Assembly (NCBI RefSeq): GCF_023806485.1
Contig: NZ_JAMSLR010000001.1
Coordinates: forward strand, 62,001 to 126,000
Direction of reading: 5' to 3'
Source of the DNA: Thermalbibacter longus
Lineage (GTDB): Bacteria > Chloroflexota > Chloroflexia > Thermomicrobiales > Thermomicrobiaceae
DNA: 64,000 nt
In this document: one piece after another, positions 40,045 to 48,029 of the stretch
Numbering within the stretch: the stretch's first letter is position 1
How the letters are laid out: every line of letters starts with the position of its first letter
The notes under the pieces: model-generated
What the model was told of the DNA's origin: nothing
Database searches by the model: none
Seen by the model: the letters and a program-made list of their open reading frames with translations, nothing else
Position numbers and translations under genes: made by a program

Positions 40045-41418
40045 CTAGGCACGGGCGAGCGCCGTGAGGTAGCGGCAATAGGCGCGCGTCATCCTCCGGA
40101 AGTCCTCTAGCCGGTACGACTCGTTCGGCGCGTGTACACGGGAATCCGGCATGCCCCAGGCGAAGAACACCATATCGGCGCCGAGCTCGCGCTGGAAGAC
40201 TTCGGCCACCGGTAGCGTGCCTCCGAGCCGGATCGCGAGCGGTTCCTTGCCGTACAGGTCGCGCAGCACTGCCCTCGCCGCCTGGAGTGCAGGGTGATCC
40301 CGCCGGATAGCGAAGGGCCGAGCCGAGCCAGGGAAGCGCTCAACGGTCACCTCGGCCCAGGGCGGAGCGTGGCGGGCGACGTGCTGCTCGATGAGCCGCA
40401 GGATCTCTTCCGGCTCCTGATCAGGTACCAGCCGGCAGGTGATCTTGAGGTGAGCTTCGCACGGCGTGACGGTCTTGACTCCCTCGCCCTGGAAGCCGCC
40501 CCAGATGCCGTTGAGGTCGAGCGTCGGGCGGGCCCAGGCCCGCTCTAGGGGGCTGTAGCCCGGCTCGCCCCAGAGCGCCCGCGCGCCGACGCTGTCCAGG
40601 TACTCTCGCTCATCGAACGGCACCGCCGCGATCTCGGCCCGCTCTTCGGGCGTCAACTCCCGTACCTTGTCGTAGAACCCGTCCACCGCGACCTTGCCAT
40701 CTGGCGTATGGAAGGTAGCCGCGAGTTGTGCCAGTGTCTGCACTGCGTTGGCGATGACAGCGCCGTATTGCCCGGAGTGGAGGTCGGTCGACGCCGTGCG
40801 CACGTTGACCTGGCAGGCGCACAGGCCCTTAGTGGAGAGCGTGACCGACGGCTGCTCGGGCCCGTACATCCCGCCATCGGCCGAGATCACGAAGTCGCAG
40901 GCGAGCTTCTCGCGGTTGGCGCGGATCACGGGCCCGAGGCTCGGGCTGCCGATCTCTTCTTCCCCCTCGAAGAAGAACTTCAGGTTGATCGGTGGCTTGC
41001 CGCGCGTCCTGACGAGCGCCTCGACCCCGCAGAGCGCGGCGAACAGGTTGCCCTTATCATCGGACGCACCCCGAGCGTAGATACGCCCGTTGCGTACGGC
41101 TGGCTCGAAAGGCGGCGTCTCCCACAGCTCCAGCGGGTCGGGCGGCTGGACGTCGTAGTGGCCGTAGATGAGGGCCGTGGGCTGGTGGTCGTCGACGTGC
41201 CAGTGGCCGAAGACAACCGGGTTGCGCTCGGTCTCGAGCAGCTCGACTTCCGGCACGCCGAGTGCCCGCAGCCGTTTGGCCACCCATTCGGCCGCCCGGC
41301 GCACGTCGGCCTGGCGCTCCGGCAGGGCGCTCGCGCTCGGGATGCGTAGGAGCTCGAACAGCGCTTCCAGGTGGTCCTGTTCGTGCTCCTCGAGATACCG
41401 ATCGTACTGCTCGCTCAT
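40045..41418 (-). CDS. M20-family dipeptidase
   Basis: 457 residues. Metal-site and catalytic motifs in order: LIYGHYDVQPPDPLELW with His and Asp, YARGASDDKGNLFAAL, FFEGEEEIGSPSLG with the catalytic Glu pair, FVISADGGMYG, and TRTAST-like dimerisation sequence around DLHSGQYG. C-terminal VPDQEPEEILRL and AWGMPDSRVHAPNESYRLEDF complete the fold. It should hydrolyse dipeptides or acylated amino acids with two zinc or manganese ions in the cytoplasm. It stands divergent from the CRISPR operon and is unrelated in function. Confidence 0.94.
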   Translation of the reverse strand: MSEQYDRYLEEHEQDHLEALFELLRIPSASALPERQADVRRAAEWVAKRLRALGVPEVELLETERNPVVFGHWHVDDHQPTALIYGHYDVQPPDPLELWETPPFEPAVRNGRIYARGASDDKGNLFAALCGVEALVRTRGKPPINLKFFFEGEEEIGSPSLGPVIRANREKLACDFVISADGGMYGPEQPSVTLSTKGLCACQVNVRTASTDLHSGQYGAVIANAVQTLAQLAATFHTPDGKVAVDGFYDKVRELTPEERAEIAAVPFDEREYLDSVGARALWGEPGYSPLERAWARPTLDLNGIWGGFQGEGVKTVTPCEAHLKITCRLVPDQEPEEILRLIEQHVARHAPPWAEVTVERFPGSARPFAIRRDHPALQAARAVLRDLYGKEPLAIRLGGTLPVAEVFQRELGADMVFFAWGMPDSRVHAPNESYRLEDFRRMTRAYCRYLTALARA

Positions 41419-41771
41419 CTCTGGCCTCCATACCAGCGACTCGAACCAGGCGCCGCGCAGCCGCTCTCAGGCGGCTGGCGCCAGCATCGCAGTATCGCAT
41501 ACCAGTACGAGGGCCGCTCTGTTCGCACACTCCTTGGGCGTGGGAACCCCTGTCTTCCCACCGGTTGAGGACGATCTTATACTGTGGCCTAGGCCACAAG
41601 GAGACAGGAACCCGCAACGCGCCGCGCGCTTCGCTGTCAATAACTACCACGGCGCTAGGGGTTGTGGAGGCGACTGGCAGGTAGCGAGTGGGACTCCCCC
41701 GCTGGCGGCGATCGCCCGTCCCTCCGGTGGCCGGGAGCGGCGGTTTCCGGCCGGGAGCGAAGGGAGACTCG
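41419..41771. other. Upstream region of the cmr operon
   Basis: 353 bases without a gene. The first half holds a probable promoter and palindrome at 41578-41598; the second half is GC-rich with several short inverted repeats before the cmr1 ribosome binding site (AGGGAG). No CRISPR repeat is seen here. Confidence 0.45.
41578..41598 (+). promoter_or_regulatory. -10 box overlapping a 16-bp palindrome
   Basis: TATACT at 41578-41583 is followed directly by the perfect palindrome TGTGGCCTAGGCCACA (41583-41598), covering the expected transcription start. This is a likely operator, for repression of the cmr operon, but no -35 box was found and no regulator is encoded nearby. Confidence 0.4.
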
Positions 41772-42947
41772 ATGCAACAGCACGTACGGCAAGGGCAACG
41801 CCCTTTGGAGGTGCGCATCCCGCTGCGCACGGTCACGCCCCTGTTTCTGGCGGGAGCCGACCCGCGCGGCCCAGCCGAGCTCCGTGCCACCTCGGTGCGG
41901 GGCGCGCTGCGGTTCTGGTTGCGCGCGCTCGCCGGTGGTTGCTACGGCACCGATGGTGCCGGGGTGGATCGAGTGCGCAAGCTGGAAACGTCGGTCTTCG
42001 GGGCGGCCGGCGGAGAGAACGGCGTCGGGGCGTCAAGAGTTGTAGTGTCGCTCAGTGGGAAAGCGGCGGAGCCGCGGGAGTGGCGTCCGTTCCAGCGGAG
42101 TCGAAAGCAGCGAGGGGGTGTCGAGGCCGGTGCGGGCATTGACTATCTGTATTGGTCGATGGCAGCCACCTCGAAAGAGGCAGCTAGGTGGTGCTTTGCC
42201 CCGGGTACTGTTTTCGATATTTCGCTGTCCCCTCGCTATCGCCGCTATGACCGTGAGCACTTGGCAAACCATTCCAATGATGAAATTACAGACTCTGATG
42301 CGCTTGATTACGTGCTACGCGCTACATGGCTGCTCATTACACTAGGATCTCTTGGAGCTCGCCAGCGGAGAACTGCCGGATCGCTAGAGGCACTTATCGG
42401 CAAAATAGAGAGACTTCCGAACCTTAATTTCTCGCTACCCTCTGATGTTAGAGTAGCAGCTATGCACATTGGCGCACAACTATCGCAAATTCGACATGGA
42501 CTTGATTCTCAGGCTGAATTTCAGGCCACAGAATTACCACTGTTTGAGGTGATACATCCAGCATTTTGTCATATTTGGGTGCTTGGTAAATGGGGGTCTT
42601 GGCAGGAGGCAGCCGAAGAGATGGGCAACAAGCTGCAGGCGTATAGAAGGAGAAGCCCCATTCATGATCGGTGGATCTTTGGCCTGCCTATACCTAGGGT
42701 CAGTGTCGCGCTGAGAGATGAGGATGAGGAACTAAAGCGACGTCCGTCGCCGCTCTGGCTCAAGCTGTGCCGAAGTGAGGATGGAGCCATCCTTGGGCTT
42801 GCCACAATCTTTGAAGCGAGACCACTTCCTGTTGGTTCCACTATTCGAGAAACCGGAAAGCTGGCGGGAGGGCGCCCAGTAGTATATCGAATTGTAGAGG
42901 ACTTCATCCGCCAGTTTCCCACTGCCGTCGAGGTGCGCTATGAGTGA
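41772..42947 (+). CDS. cmr1: Type III-B CRISPR RAMP protein Cmr1
   Basis: 391 residues. The RAMP-fold opening is clear: IPLRTVTPLFLAGADP, ELRATSVRGALRFWLRALAGG, then ETSVFG and DYLYWSMA. Cmr1 caps the 3' end of the crRNA in the Cmr effector. ATG at 41772 is preceded by AGGGAG, and the protein ends overlapping cas10 by 8 bases. From about 42140 to 42900 the codons are far richer in A and T than in the first 360 bases or in the following genes, so the gene's interior has a different history or weaker selection. The C-terminal two-thirds is less conserved and harder to recognise. Confidence 0.88.
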   Translation: MQQHVRQGQRPLEVRIPLRTVTPLFLAGADPRGPAELRATSVRGALRFWLRALAGGCYGTDGAGVDRVRKLETSVFGAAGGENGVGASRVVVSLSGKAAEPREWRPFQRSRKQRGGVEAGAGIDYLYWSMAATSKEAARWCFAPGTVFDISLSPRYRRYDREHLANHSNDEITDSDALDYVLRATWLLITLGSLGARQRRTAGSLEALIGKIERLPNLNFSLPSDVRVAAMHIGAQLSQIRHGLDSQAEFQATELPLFEVIHPAFCHIWVLGKWGSWQEAAEEMGNKLQAYRRRSPIHDRWIFGLPIPRVSVALRDEDEELKRRPSPLWLKLCRSEDGAILGLATIFEARPLPVGSTIRETGKLAGGRPVVYRIVEDFIRQFPTAVEVRYE

Positions 42948-44688
42948 CGGGGTGCTTCGTTTCACCTTCAGCCCTGTCCAGTCGTTCATCGCCGAGGCCC
43001 GGCGCACGTCTGACCTCTTCGCGGGCAGCCGCATCCTGGCCGAGCTGGCGAGCGCGGCGGCGCAGTCGATCCGTGCCAGCGGGGGCGAGCTCGTCTTCCC
43101 GGCTTCGCTCGACGGCAACCGCCACGACATGCCGAACGTGATCGTCGCCGTCGTGCCCTGGGAGCAGGTCGAGCGTATCGCCGAGGAAGCTGAGTCCGCA
43201 CTGCACGGCCGCTGGGACGACTTGGCCGAGGAGGCGAAGCGTACCCTGAGCCGTCTCGGGCCCGTCGACCGGCACTGGGACGAGACGTGGCGTCGGCAAG
43301 TCGAGCACCTTTGGGAGGTCTACTGGGCCGCCGCGCGGCTCGATGGCTCCTACCGCGAGGCTTTCCGGCGCGCGGCCGCCGCGGTGGCCTCCGCCAAGCG
43401 CCTACGCCCGTTCGCCCAGGTCGAAGAGCCGGGGATCAAAGACAGCCTCAGCGGCAGCCGCTCCGCGCTGTGCACCGAGCGGCTCGGGGCCAACAAGTAC
43501 TGGCAGCAGGTGCGGCACGCCCAGCGTGGCATGGGCGTGCTCGGCAAGCACGAGCGGCTCGACGCGGTCGGCGCCGTCAAGCGCTTCTCTGGTCTCGGCC
43601 AAGAGGAGTCGTTCCCGTCCCTGCCGACCATCGCTGCCCGCCCGTTCCTCCAACACGCGGAGACTCAGGCGAGCCAGGCGCTCGAGGCGTACGCGCGCGC
43701 CCTCGCGGAGCTGTTCCAAGCCTGCCAGGTCGACCCGCGACGGATGCGTCGACGGGCGAGCGAGAGGTTCCCCTACGACGGCGGCTTCCTCTTCCCGAAC
43801 CGCTTGGAGAGGCTAGCCCTCGCCGAGGAGCTCGACGTGACAGAAGACCGGATCCCGGAGCCGGAGCGAGCCGCCGCGCTCAGAGCGCTGCAGTCCCTCT
43901 ACCGTCAGGCCCGCTGGCCTAGCGGGCCGTCGCCCTACGTCGCCGTGCTCGTGCTCGACGGGGACTCGATGGGCGCGCGGATCGACGCGCTCTTGGAGGG
44001 CACGGACTCTCCTGGGGCGCACCGCGAGTTCAGCGAAAAGCTCGCGACCTTCGCCGGGCAGGTGCGGGAGCTGGAGAAGGACTTCCCCCTCGTCGAGGTG
44101 GTCTACAACGGCGGCGACGACGTGCTCGCCCTGGCTCCGGCCCAGGACGCGCTCGGTTTCGCGCGTCGGGCCGCGCAGGCCTTTCACGAGGAGACCGGCG
44201 GCTCCGCGTCGGCCGGGATCGTGGTGGCGCACTGGCTGCAGCCGCTCGGCGACGCCCTCAAGGCCGCACGCCGGGCCGAGGGGATGGCCAAGCAGGTGAC
44301 CGGCAAGGGGGCAGTGTGTATCGAGCTCCAGCGCCGGAGCGGCGAGGCGACGACGGTGCGCGCGAAGTGGACGCACCTCGAACACCTCGATATCGCCTCA
44401 CTCGTCGAACTCTTCCGGGGAAATCGCCTCTCGGGCAGGTTACCCTACGCGCTTCGCGAGTCGGCACGGGCGTTCACTGCTACCGGACCTGCGTTCGAGG
44501 CGGTGGTCAAGCGCGTGGTGGCCCGGCAGGGGAACTGGCCAGACGGGAGCGCGCCCGAGCGTGAGGCACTGGTGGCGCGCCTGACGAGCTTCGCGAGCGC
44601 GCTCGACGGTGCCGGTCTCGCTGGCGCTGAAGAGCTCGTCGGCTGGCTGGTGGTCGCTCGCTTCCTGGCCGCTGGAGGTGAAGAGTGA
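42940..44688 (+). CDS. cas10: Cas10/Cmr2, cyclase subunit of the Cmr complex
   Basis: 582 residues, short for the family. It starts immediately with the Cmr2 N-terminal motif FSPVQSFIAEARRTSDLFAGS, so the N-terminal HD nuclease domain seen in many Cas10 proteins is absent. The first palm has DGDSMG (residues 340-345); the second palm has GGDD (391-394) in VYNGGDDVLAL, the site that makes cyclic oligoadenylate from ATP on target RNA binding. Thus signalling is likely intact and DNA cleavage by HD is not possible. The zinc-finger region between is not obvious. ATG at 42940 overlaps cmr1; its TGA overlaps cmr3. Confidence 0.94.
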   Translation: MSDGVLRFTFSPVQSFIAEARRTSDLFAGSRILAELASAAAQSIRASGGELVFPASLDGNRHDMPNVIVAVVPWEQVERIAEEAESALHGRWDDLAEEAKRTLSRLGPVDRHWDETWRRQVEHLWEVYWAAARLDGSYREAFRRAAAAVASAKRLRPFAQVEEPGIKDSLSGSRSALCTERLGANKYWQQVRHAQRGMGVLGKHERLDAVGAVKRFSGLGQEESFPSLPTIAARPFLQHAETQASQALEAYARALAELFQACQVDPRRMRRRASERFPYDGGFLFPNRLERLALAEELDVTEDRIPEPERAAALRALQSLYRQARWPSGPSPYVAVLVLDGDSMGARIDALLEGTDSPGAHREFSEKLATFAGQVRELEKDFPLVEVVYNGGDDVLALAPAQDALGFARRAAQAFHEETGGSASAGIVVAHWLQPLGDALKAARRAEGMAKQVTGKGAVCIELQRRSGEATTVRAKWTHLEHLDIASLVELFRGNRLSGRLPYALRESARAFTATGPAFEAVVKRVVARQGNWPDGSAPEREALVARLTSFASALDGAGLAGAEELVGWLVVARFLAAGGEE

Positions 44689-45761
44689 GAGCGCTGTTCC
44701 TGGAGCCGCTCGATGTCTGGATGTTCCGCGACGGCCGGCCGTTCGACGCTGGGCAAGCCCACCGCGCGGAGTCGCGTTTTCCGCCGCTGCCGACGACGCT
44801 GCAGGGCGCGCTGCGGGCCTTCCACCTCGCCGTGGTGCGCAAGGACGTCCCGTTCGACGACGCTGCCGCGATCGAGCAGGCCGTGGGCCCTGCCGACGGC
44901 TGGGGCTCGCTCCGGATGTGTGGTCCCTTCGTCGCACGCCGCACCGCGGACGGCCGGGTCGAGCGCCTGTTCCCGCCCCCTGCGGACGCGGTGCCGTCCG
45001 GGGCGGGCATCGCCCGCCTGCCGGCTCCGGTGACGCCGCCCGAGTGGCTGCGGACGAATGCTCCGCTCCCGCAGTTCTTCCCGCTCTGGGACGACGAGCG
45101 AGAGGAGAAAGCGTCCAAGGGAGAGCCACTCCGCTGGCTAACGCTCGACGAGCTGTGGGCATATCTCGACCGGCGCGTGGTCGAAGGATGCCCGGAGGGG
45201 GCTATCTGGCAGCGGGAGGTGCGGGTCGGGATCGCGCAGGACTCGGGGCTCCGCGTCACGCTGGAGGGGCGGTACTACGAGGCGGGCTACGTACGGCTTG
45301 CGCCAGGGTACGGGCTCTTGGTCGAGTTCGCCGGACTCGAGGGCTGGCCGGAGCGCGGTCTGCTCGCGCTGGGAGGAGAGCGGAGGTCAGCGAGCTTCGA
45401 AACGGTGCTCGTCGAACCGCTGCCGCAGGTAGCGGATGCGTTGCCGGAGCGCTTCTCGGTCTACCTCGCGACGCCGGCCTGGTTCGAGGACGGGTGGCGG
45501 CCGCGCGACTGGAGCGTGCTGTTCGAGGGGCGAGTAGAGCTCGTGGCGGCGGCAGTGCCCCCGTACGAGACGGCTGGCGGGTTCAGCCTGGCGGCCAAGT
45601 GGCACCGCCCAGCGCGTCGCTTCGTCCCCGCCGGGAGCGTCTACTCGTTCCGAGCCGAGCCGGAAACCCGTCTGCGCCGGGTCGAGGGTTGCTGGTGGCC
45701 GAGTTTCACCCAGTGGGGCGCGGAGATCGGATTCGGTGTAGCAGTGATCGGAGCATGGTGA
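44685..45761 (+). CDS. cmr3: Type III-B CRISPR RAMP protein Cmr3
   Basis: 358 residues. LFLEPLDVWMFRDGRPFDAG and RFPPLPTTLQGALRA at the N-terminus, AEPETRLRRVEGCWWPSFTQWG near the end, and GYVRLAPGYGLLVEF in between are Cmr3 features. It binds the 5' handle of crRNA together with Cas10 at the base of the complex. GTG at 44685 overlaps the cas10 stop (GTGA), and cmr4 starts one base after its stop. Confidence 0.92.
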   Translation: MRALFLEPLDVWMFRDGRPFDAGQAHRAESRFPPLPTTLQGALRAFHLAVVRKDVPFDDAAAIEQAVGPADGWGSLRMCGPFVARRTADGRVERLFPPPADAVPSGAGIARLPAPVTPPEWLRTNAPLPQFFPLWDDEREEKASKGEPLRWLTLDELWAYLDRRVVEGCPEGAIWQREVRVGIAQDSGLRVTLEGRYYEAGYVRLAPGYGLLVEFAGLEGWPERGLLALGGERRSASFETVLVEPLPQVADALPERFSVYLATPAWFEDGWRPRDWSVLFEGRVELVAAAVPPYETAGGFSLAAKWHRPARRFVPAGSVYSFRAEPETRLRRVEGCWWPSFTQWGAEIGFGVAVIGAW

Positions 45762-45762
45762 G

Positions 45763-46710
45763 ATGGCCGAAGCACACGCGCTGCTCTTCGCCTACTGCGA
45801 GACGCCGGTACACGCCGGCACGGGCCGATCGGTCGGCACGGTCGACCTGCCGATCCAGAGGGAGCGGATCACCGGCTACCCGATCGTCCAGGCGTCGAGC
45901 GTCAAGGGCGTGCTGCGATCGATGACGGCGCCGAACGGGGCGGAGGCGAGCGACGACGCCGAGCGGCACCGCGCGGTGTTCGGGCCCGACGAGCCGACGA
46001 AGGCGCATGAGCACGCCGGCGCGCTCCAGGTCACCGACCTCGGGGTCGTGCTCTTCCCGGTGCGCTCGCTAGCCGGGGTCTTCGCCTGGACGACGAGCCT
46101 CCCCGCGCTGGCACGCCTCGCCCGGCTGGCGGCACTGGCCGGTGTCTCCCTGAAATGGTCGATCACCGAGAAGGGACCGAACAGTGACGTCGCCTGGGTC
46201 GCTCCCCAGAGCGCGCTGGCCATCCCCACGGCACAGGGTTCCTCGGTCGTCCTCGAGGAGTTCAGCTTTACCGCCGAGACGAGCTCGGCCGACTTCGTGC
46301 AGCGGCTCGGAGGGTGGCTCGCGGAGAACGCGCTCCCTGCCGGCGAAGAGTACGGCTGGTGGAAGCGGAACCTCACCTCGCACCTGTGCGTACTGCCCGA
46401 CGACGCCTTCCGCGACTTCGTGCAGTACGGCACGGAAATCGAAGCGCACGTCCGCCTCGACTCCGGCACGAAGACGGTCGCTCAAGGCGCGTTGTGGACG
46501 ACCGAGGCGGTGCCGGCGGAGACGCTCTTCGCCGGGCTGCTCGCGGCTACGCGCTCGCGGTACCCGAAGGTAAAGGACGACGGGCAGAGCCTTTTGAGCT
46601 GGCTGACCCTGCGTCTCGACGACGCGCGCACCCGGATCGGCGGCGACGAGACGACCGGCCGCGGGTCGGTGGCGCTGCGCGTGGTGCATGGGGGAGGGCA
46701 GCGAGGATGA
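45763..46710 (+). CDS. cmr4: Type III-B CRISPR RAMP protein Cmr4, target-RNA nuclease
   Basis: 315 residues. CETPVHAGTGRSVGTVDLPIQRE contains the Asp (residue 28) that aligns with the catalytic Asp of Cmr4 backbone subunits, which cut bound target RNA every six bases; it is followed by YPIVQASSVKGVLRSM, the RAMP glycine-rich strand. DETTGRGSVALRVV ends the fold. Multiple copies form the backbone filament. The gene's TGA overlaps the next ATG (ATGA at 46707-46710). Confidence 0.94.
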   Translation: MAEAHALLFAYCETPVHAGTGRSVGTVDLPIQRERITGYPIVQASSVKGVLRSMTAPNGAEASDDAERHRAVFGPDEPTKAHEHAGALQVTDLGVVLFPVRSLAGVFAWTTSLPALARLARLAALAGVSLKWSITEKGPNSDVAWVAPQSALAIPTAQGSSVVLEEFSFTAETSSADFVQRLGGWLAENALPAGEEYGWWKRNLTSHLCVLPDDAFRDFVQYGTEIEAHVRLDSGTKTVAQGALWTTEAVPAETLFAGLLAATRSRYPKVKDDGQSLLSWLTLRLDDARTRIGGDETTGRGSVALRVVHGGGQRG

Positions 46711-48029
46711 GCGGGACGACACAGCCGAGTCGTCAGCGGAGCCTGGAGCAGGAGCGCGCCGCCTTCGCCTGGGACTGCGTGCAGCATGTCAAGAAGAAGG
46801 GCTGGGCGAGCGACTACTGCCAGCTCGCCAAGGGGCTGCCGGCGATGGTGCAGGTCAACGGCCTGGGGCAGACCCTCGCCTTCCTCGACTCGAAGGGAAA
46901 GCGCCAGGACAACGAGCACGCGCGGCTGGCGGCCGACCTCTCGCGCTGGGTGAGCACGCAACTGCTCGGGAGCGAGCGGGACGACCTGATGCCGTGGATC
47001 ACCAGCCAGGCATCGGCGGCGGAGTACCGGCGCGCGACGGCGGAAGCGCTGGCCTTCCTGAACTGGCTGCGGCGCTTCGCTGAGGCAGAACTGGGGGGGC
47101 GAGCAATGAGCCGGCCGCACGAGCCACGTGGCCAGCGACCCGGGGGACGGCCTCGATGGCCCCCCGCCCAGCAGCAACGATCCGAGCACAGCGCGGCCGT
47201 GGAGCTCATGCGGCCACCGCTGCCCCGCTCGACCGTCGACGCCTGGGAGCGCCTCCGGAGCGCTGGCGAGCTGGTGAACCCTAGCCTCCTCTTCGACCGC
47301 TACGCTGTCTTGGGAGCGGTTCGAGAGAACGGTAGCCGACCTGCTCGGCGCTTCGAGCATCTGAAAGCTGTCCAGGCTGCGGTGGGGAGCCTCGCTGCAC
47401 AGGAGCTGGCCCGTGCCTACCAGGCGCGCTGGGAGGCGATGGTGCGCGCGGCTGGCGCCGAGCCGTGGACGATGCGCACGAACTCGCGACTGGTGACTGG
47501 TCTCGGCAGCGGTGGGCCGCTCGAAGTCGGGTTCCGGTTCAACCGCCTCGGGATGCCTGTACTGCCCGGCAGCGGCGTCAAGGGCGTGGCACGCGCCTAT
47601 GCCGAGCTGGTCGAGGGGCGAGGCGAAGGCGATCCGGACTTCCTGGCCGTCTTCGGCCGGGCGCCGCGAGAGGGTGAATCCCAGGAGGCAGCACGGGCCG
47701 GTCAACTCGTCTTCTTCGACGCGATCCCGATCGAGGGCCTGGAGCTCGCGCTCGACGTGATGACGCCGCACTATCCGGACTACTACCAGGGCAAGGAACC
47801 GTGGCCGACGCCCTGGCAGAACCCGGTACCGATCACGTTCCTCACGGTCGCGCCAGGGACGACCTTCGCCTTCGCGGTTGGCCTGCGGCAGGGCGTGACC
47901 GATCCACAGCGCCGTCTGCGCGCGCTCGCCGAGACCTGGCTACGCCAGGGCCTCGCCGAGCTCGGCTTCGGTGCCAAGACCACGAGTGGCTACGGGCGAT
48001 TCGTCGCAGATGGGGGACGCGGGTCGTGA
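46707..48029 (+). CDS. cmr5-cmr6: Cmr5-Cmr6 fused in one reading frame
   Basis: 440 residues. Residues 1-130 are Cmr5, the small helical subunit (FAWDCVQHVKKKGWAS, NGLGQTLAFLDSKGK, EALAFLNWLRRFAEAEL). From about 135 a disordered Arg/Pro/Gln linker leads into Cmr6 (SRLVTGLGSGGPLEVGFRF, PGSGVKGVARAYAEL, FFDAIPIEGLELALDVMTPHY, GFGAKTTSGYGRFVA). The usual genes are separate. An internal ATG at 47106 with a G-rich sequence before it could start Cmr6 alone. Removing one G from the run at 47093-47099 gives Cmr5 a stop at the ATGA overlap, so fusion, slippage or sequence error are all possible. Confidence 0.85.
   Translation: MSGTTQPSRQRSLEQERAAFAWDCVQHVKKKGWASDYCQLAKGLPAMVQVNGLGQTLAFLDSKGKRQDNEHARLAADLSRWVSTQLLGSERDDLMPWITSQASAAEYRRATAEALAFLNWLRRFAEAELGGRAMSRPHEPRGQRPGGRPRWPPAQQQRSEHSAAVELMRPPLPRSTVDAWERLRSAGELVNPSLLFDRYAVLGAVRENGSRPARRFEHLKAVQAAVGSLAAQELARAYQARWEAMVRAAGAEPWTMRTNSRLVTGLGSGGPLEVGFRFNRLGMPVLPGSGVKGVARAYAELVEGRGEGDPDFLAVFGRAPREGESQEAARAGQLVFFDAIPIEGLELALDVMTPHYPDYYQGKEPWPTPWQNPVPITFLTVAPGTTFAFAVGLRQGVTDPQRRLRALAETWLRQGLAELGFGAKTTSGYGRFVADGGRGS
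47093..47099 (+). other. G7 run at the cmr5/cmr6 junction
   Basis: Seven consecutive G lie 7 bases before the internal ATG at 47106. As written, the frame is CTG GGG GGG CGA GCA ATG and reads through. With six G it becomes CTG GGG GGC GAG CAA TGA, stopping cmr5 at 133 residues in a four-base overlap with cmr6. G runs of this length are prone to polymerase slippage and to sequencing error. Confidence 0.7.

Noticed and set aside
41419-41771. CRISPR array upstream of cmr1
   Set aside because: No direct repeats of 25-40 bases with spacer-sized gaps occur here or elsewhere in the window.
44685-45761. A second RAMP protein such as Csm-type Csm4
   Set aside because: N-terminal motif and position after cas10 fit Cmr3, and the operon has Cmr1 and Cmr6, not Csm markers.
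46707-47105. Separate cmr5 gene ending before cmr6
   Set aside because: No stop codon is present in frame in the sequence given; it is reported as fused, with the G7 alternative noted.
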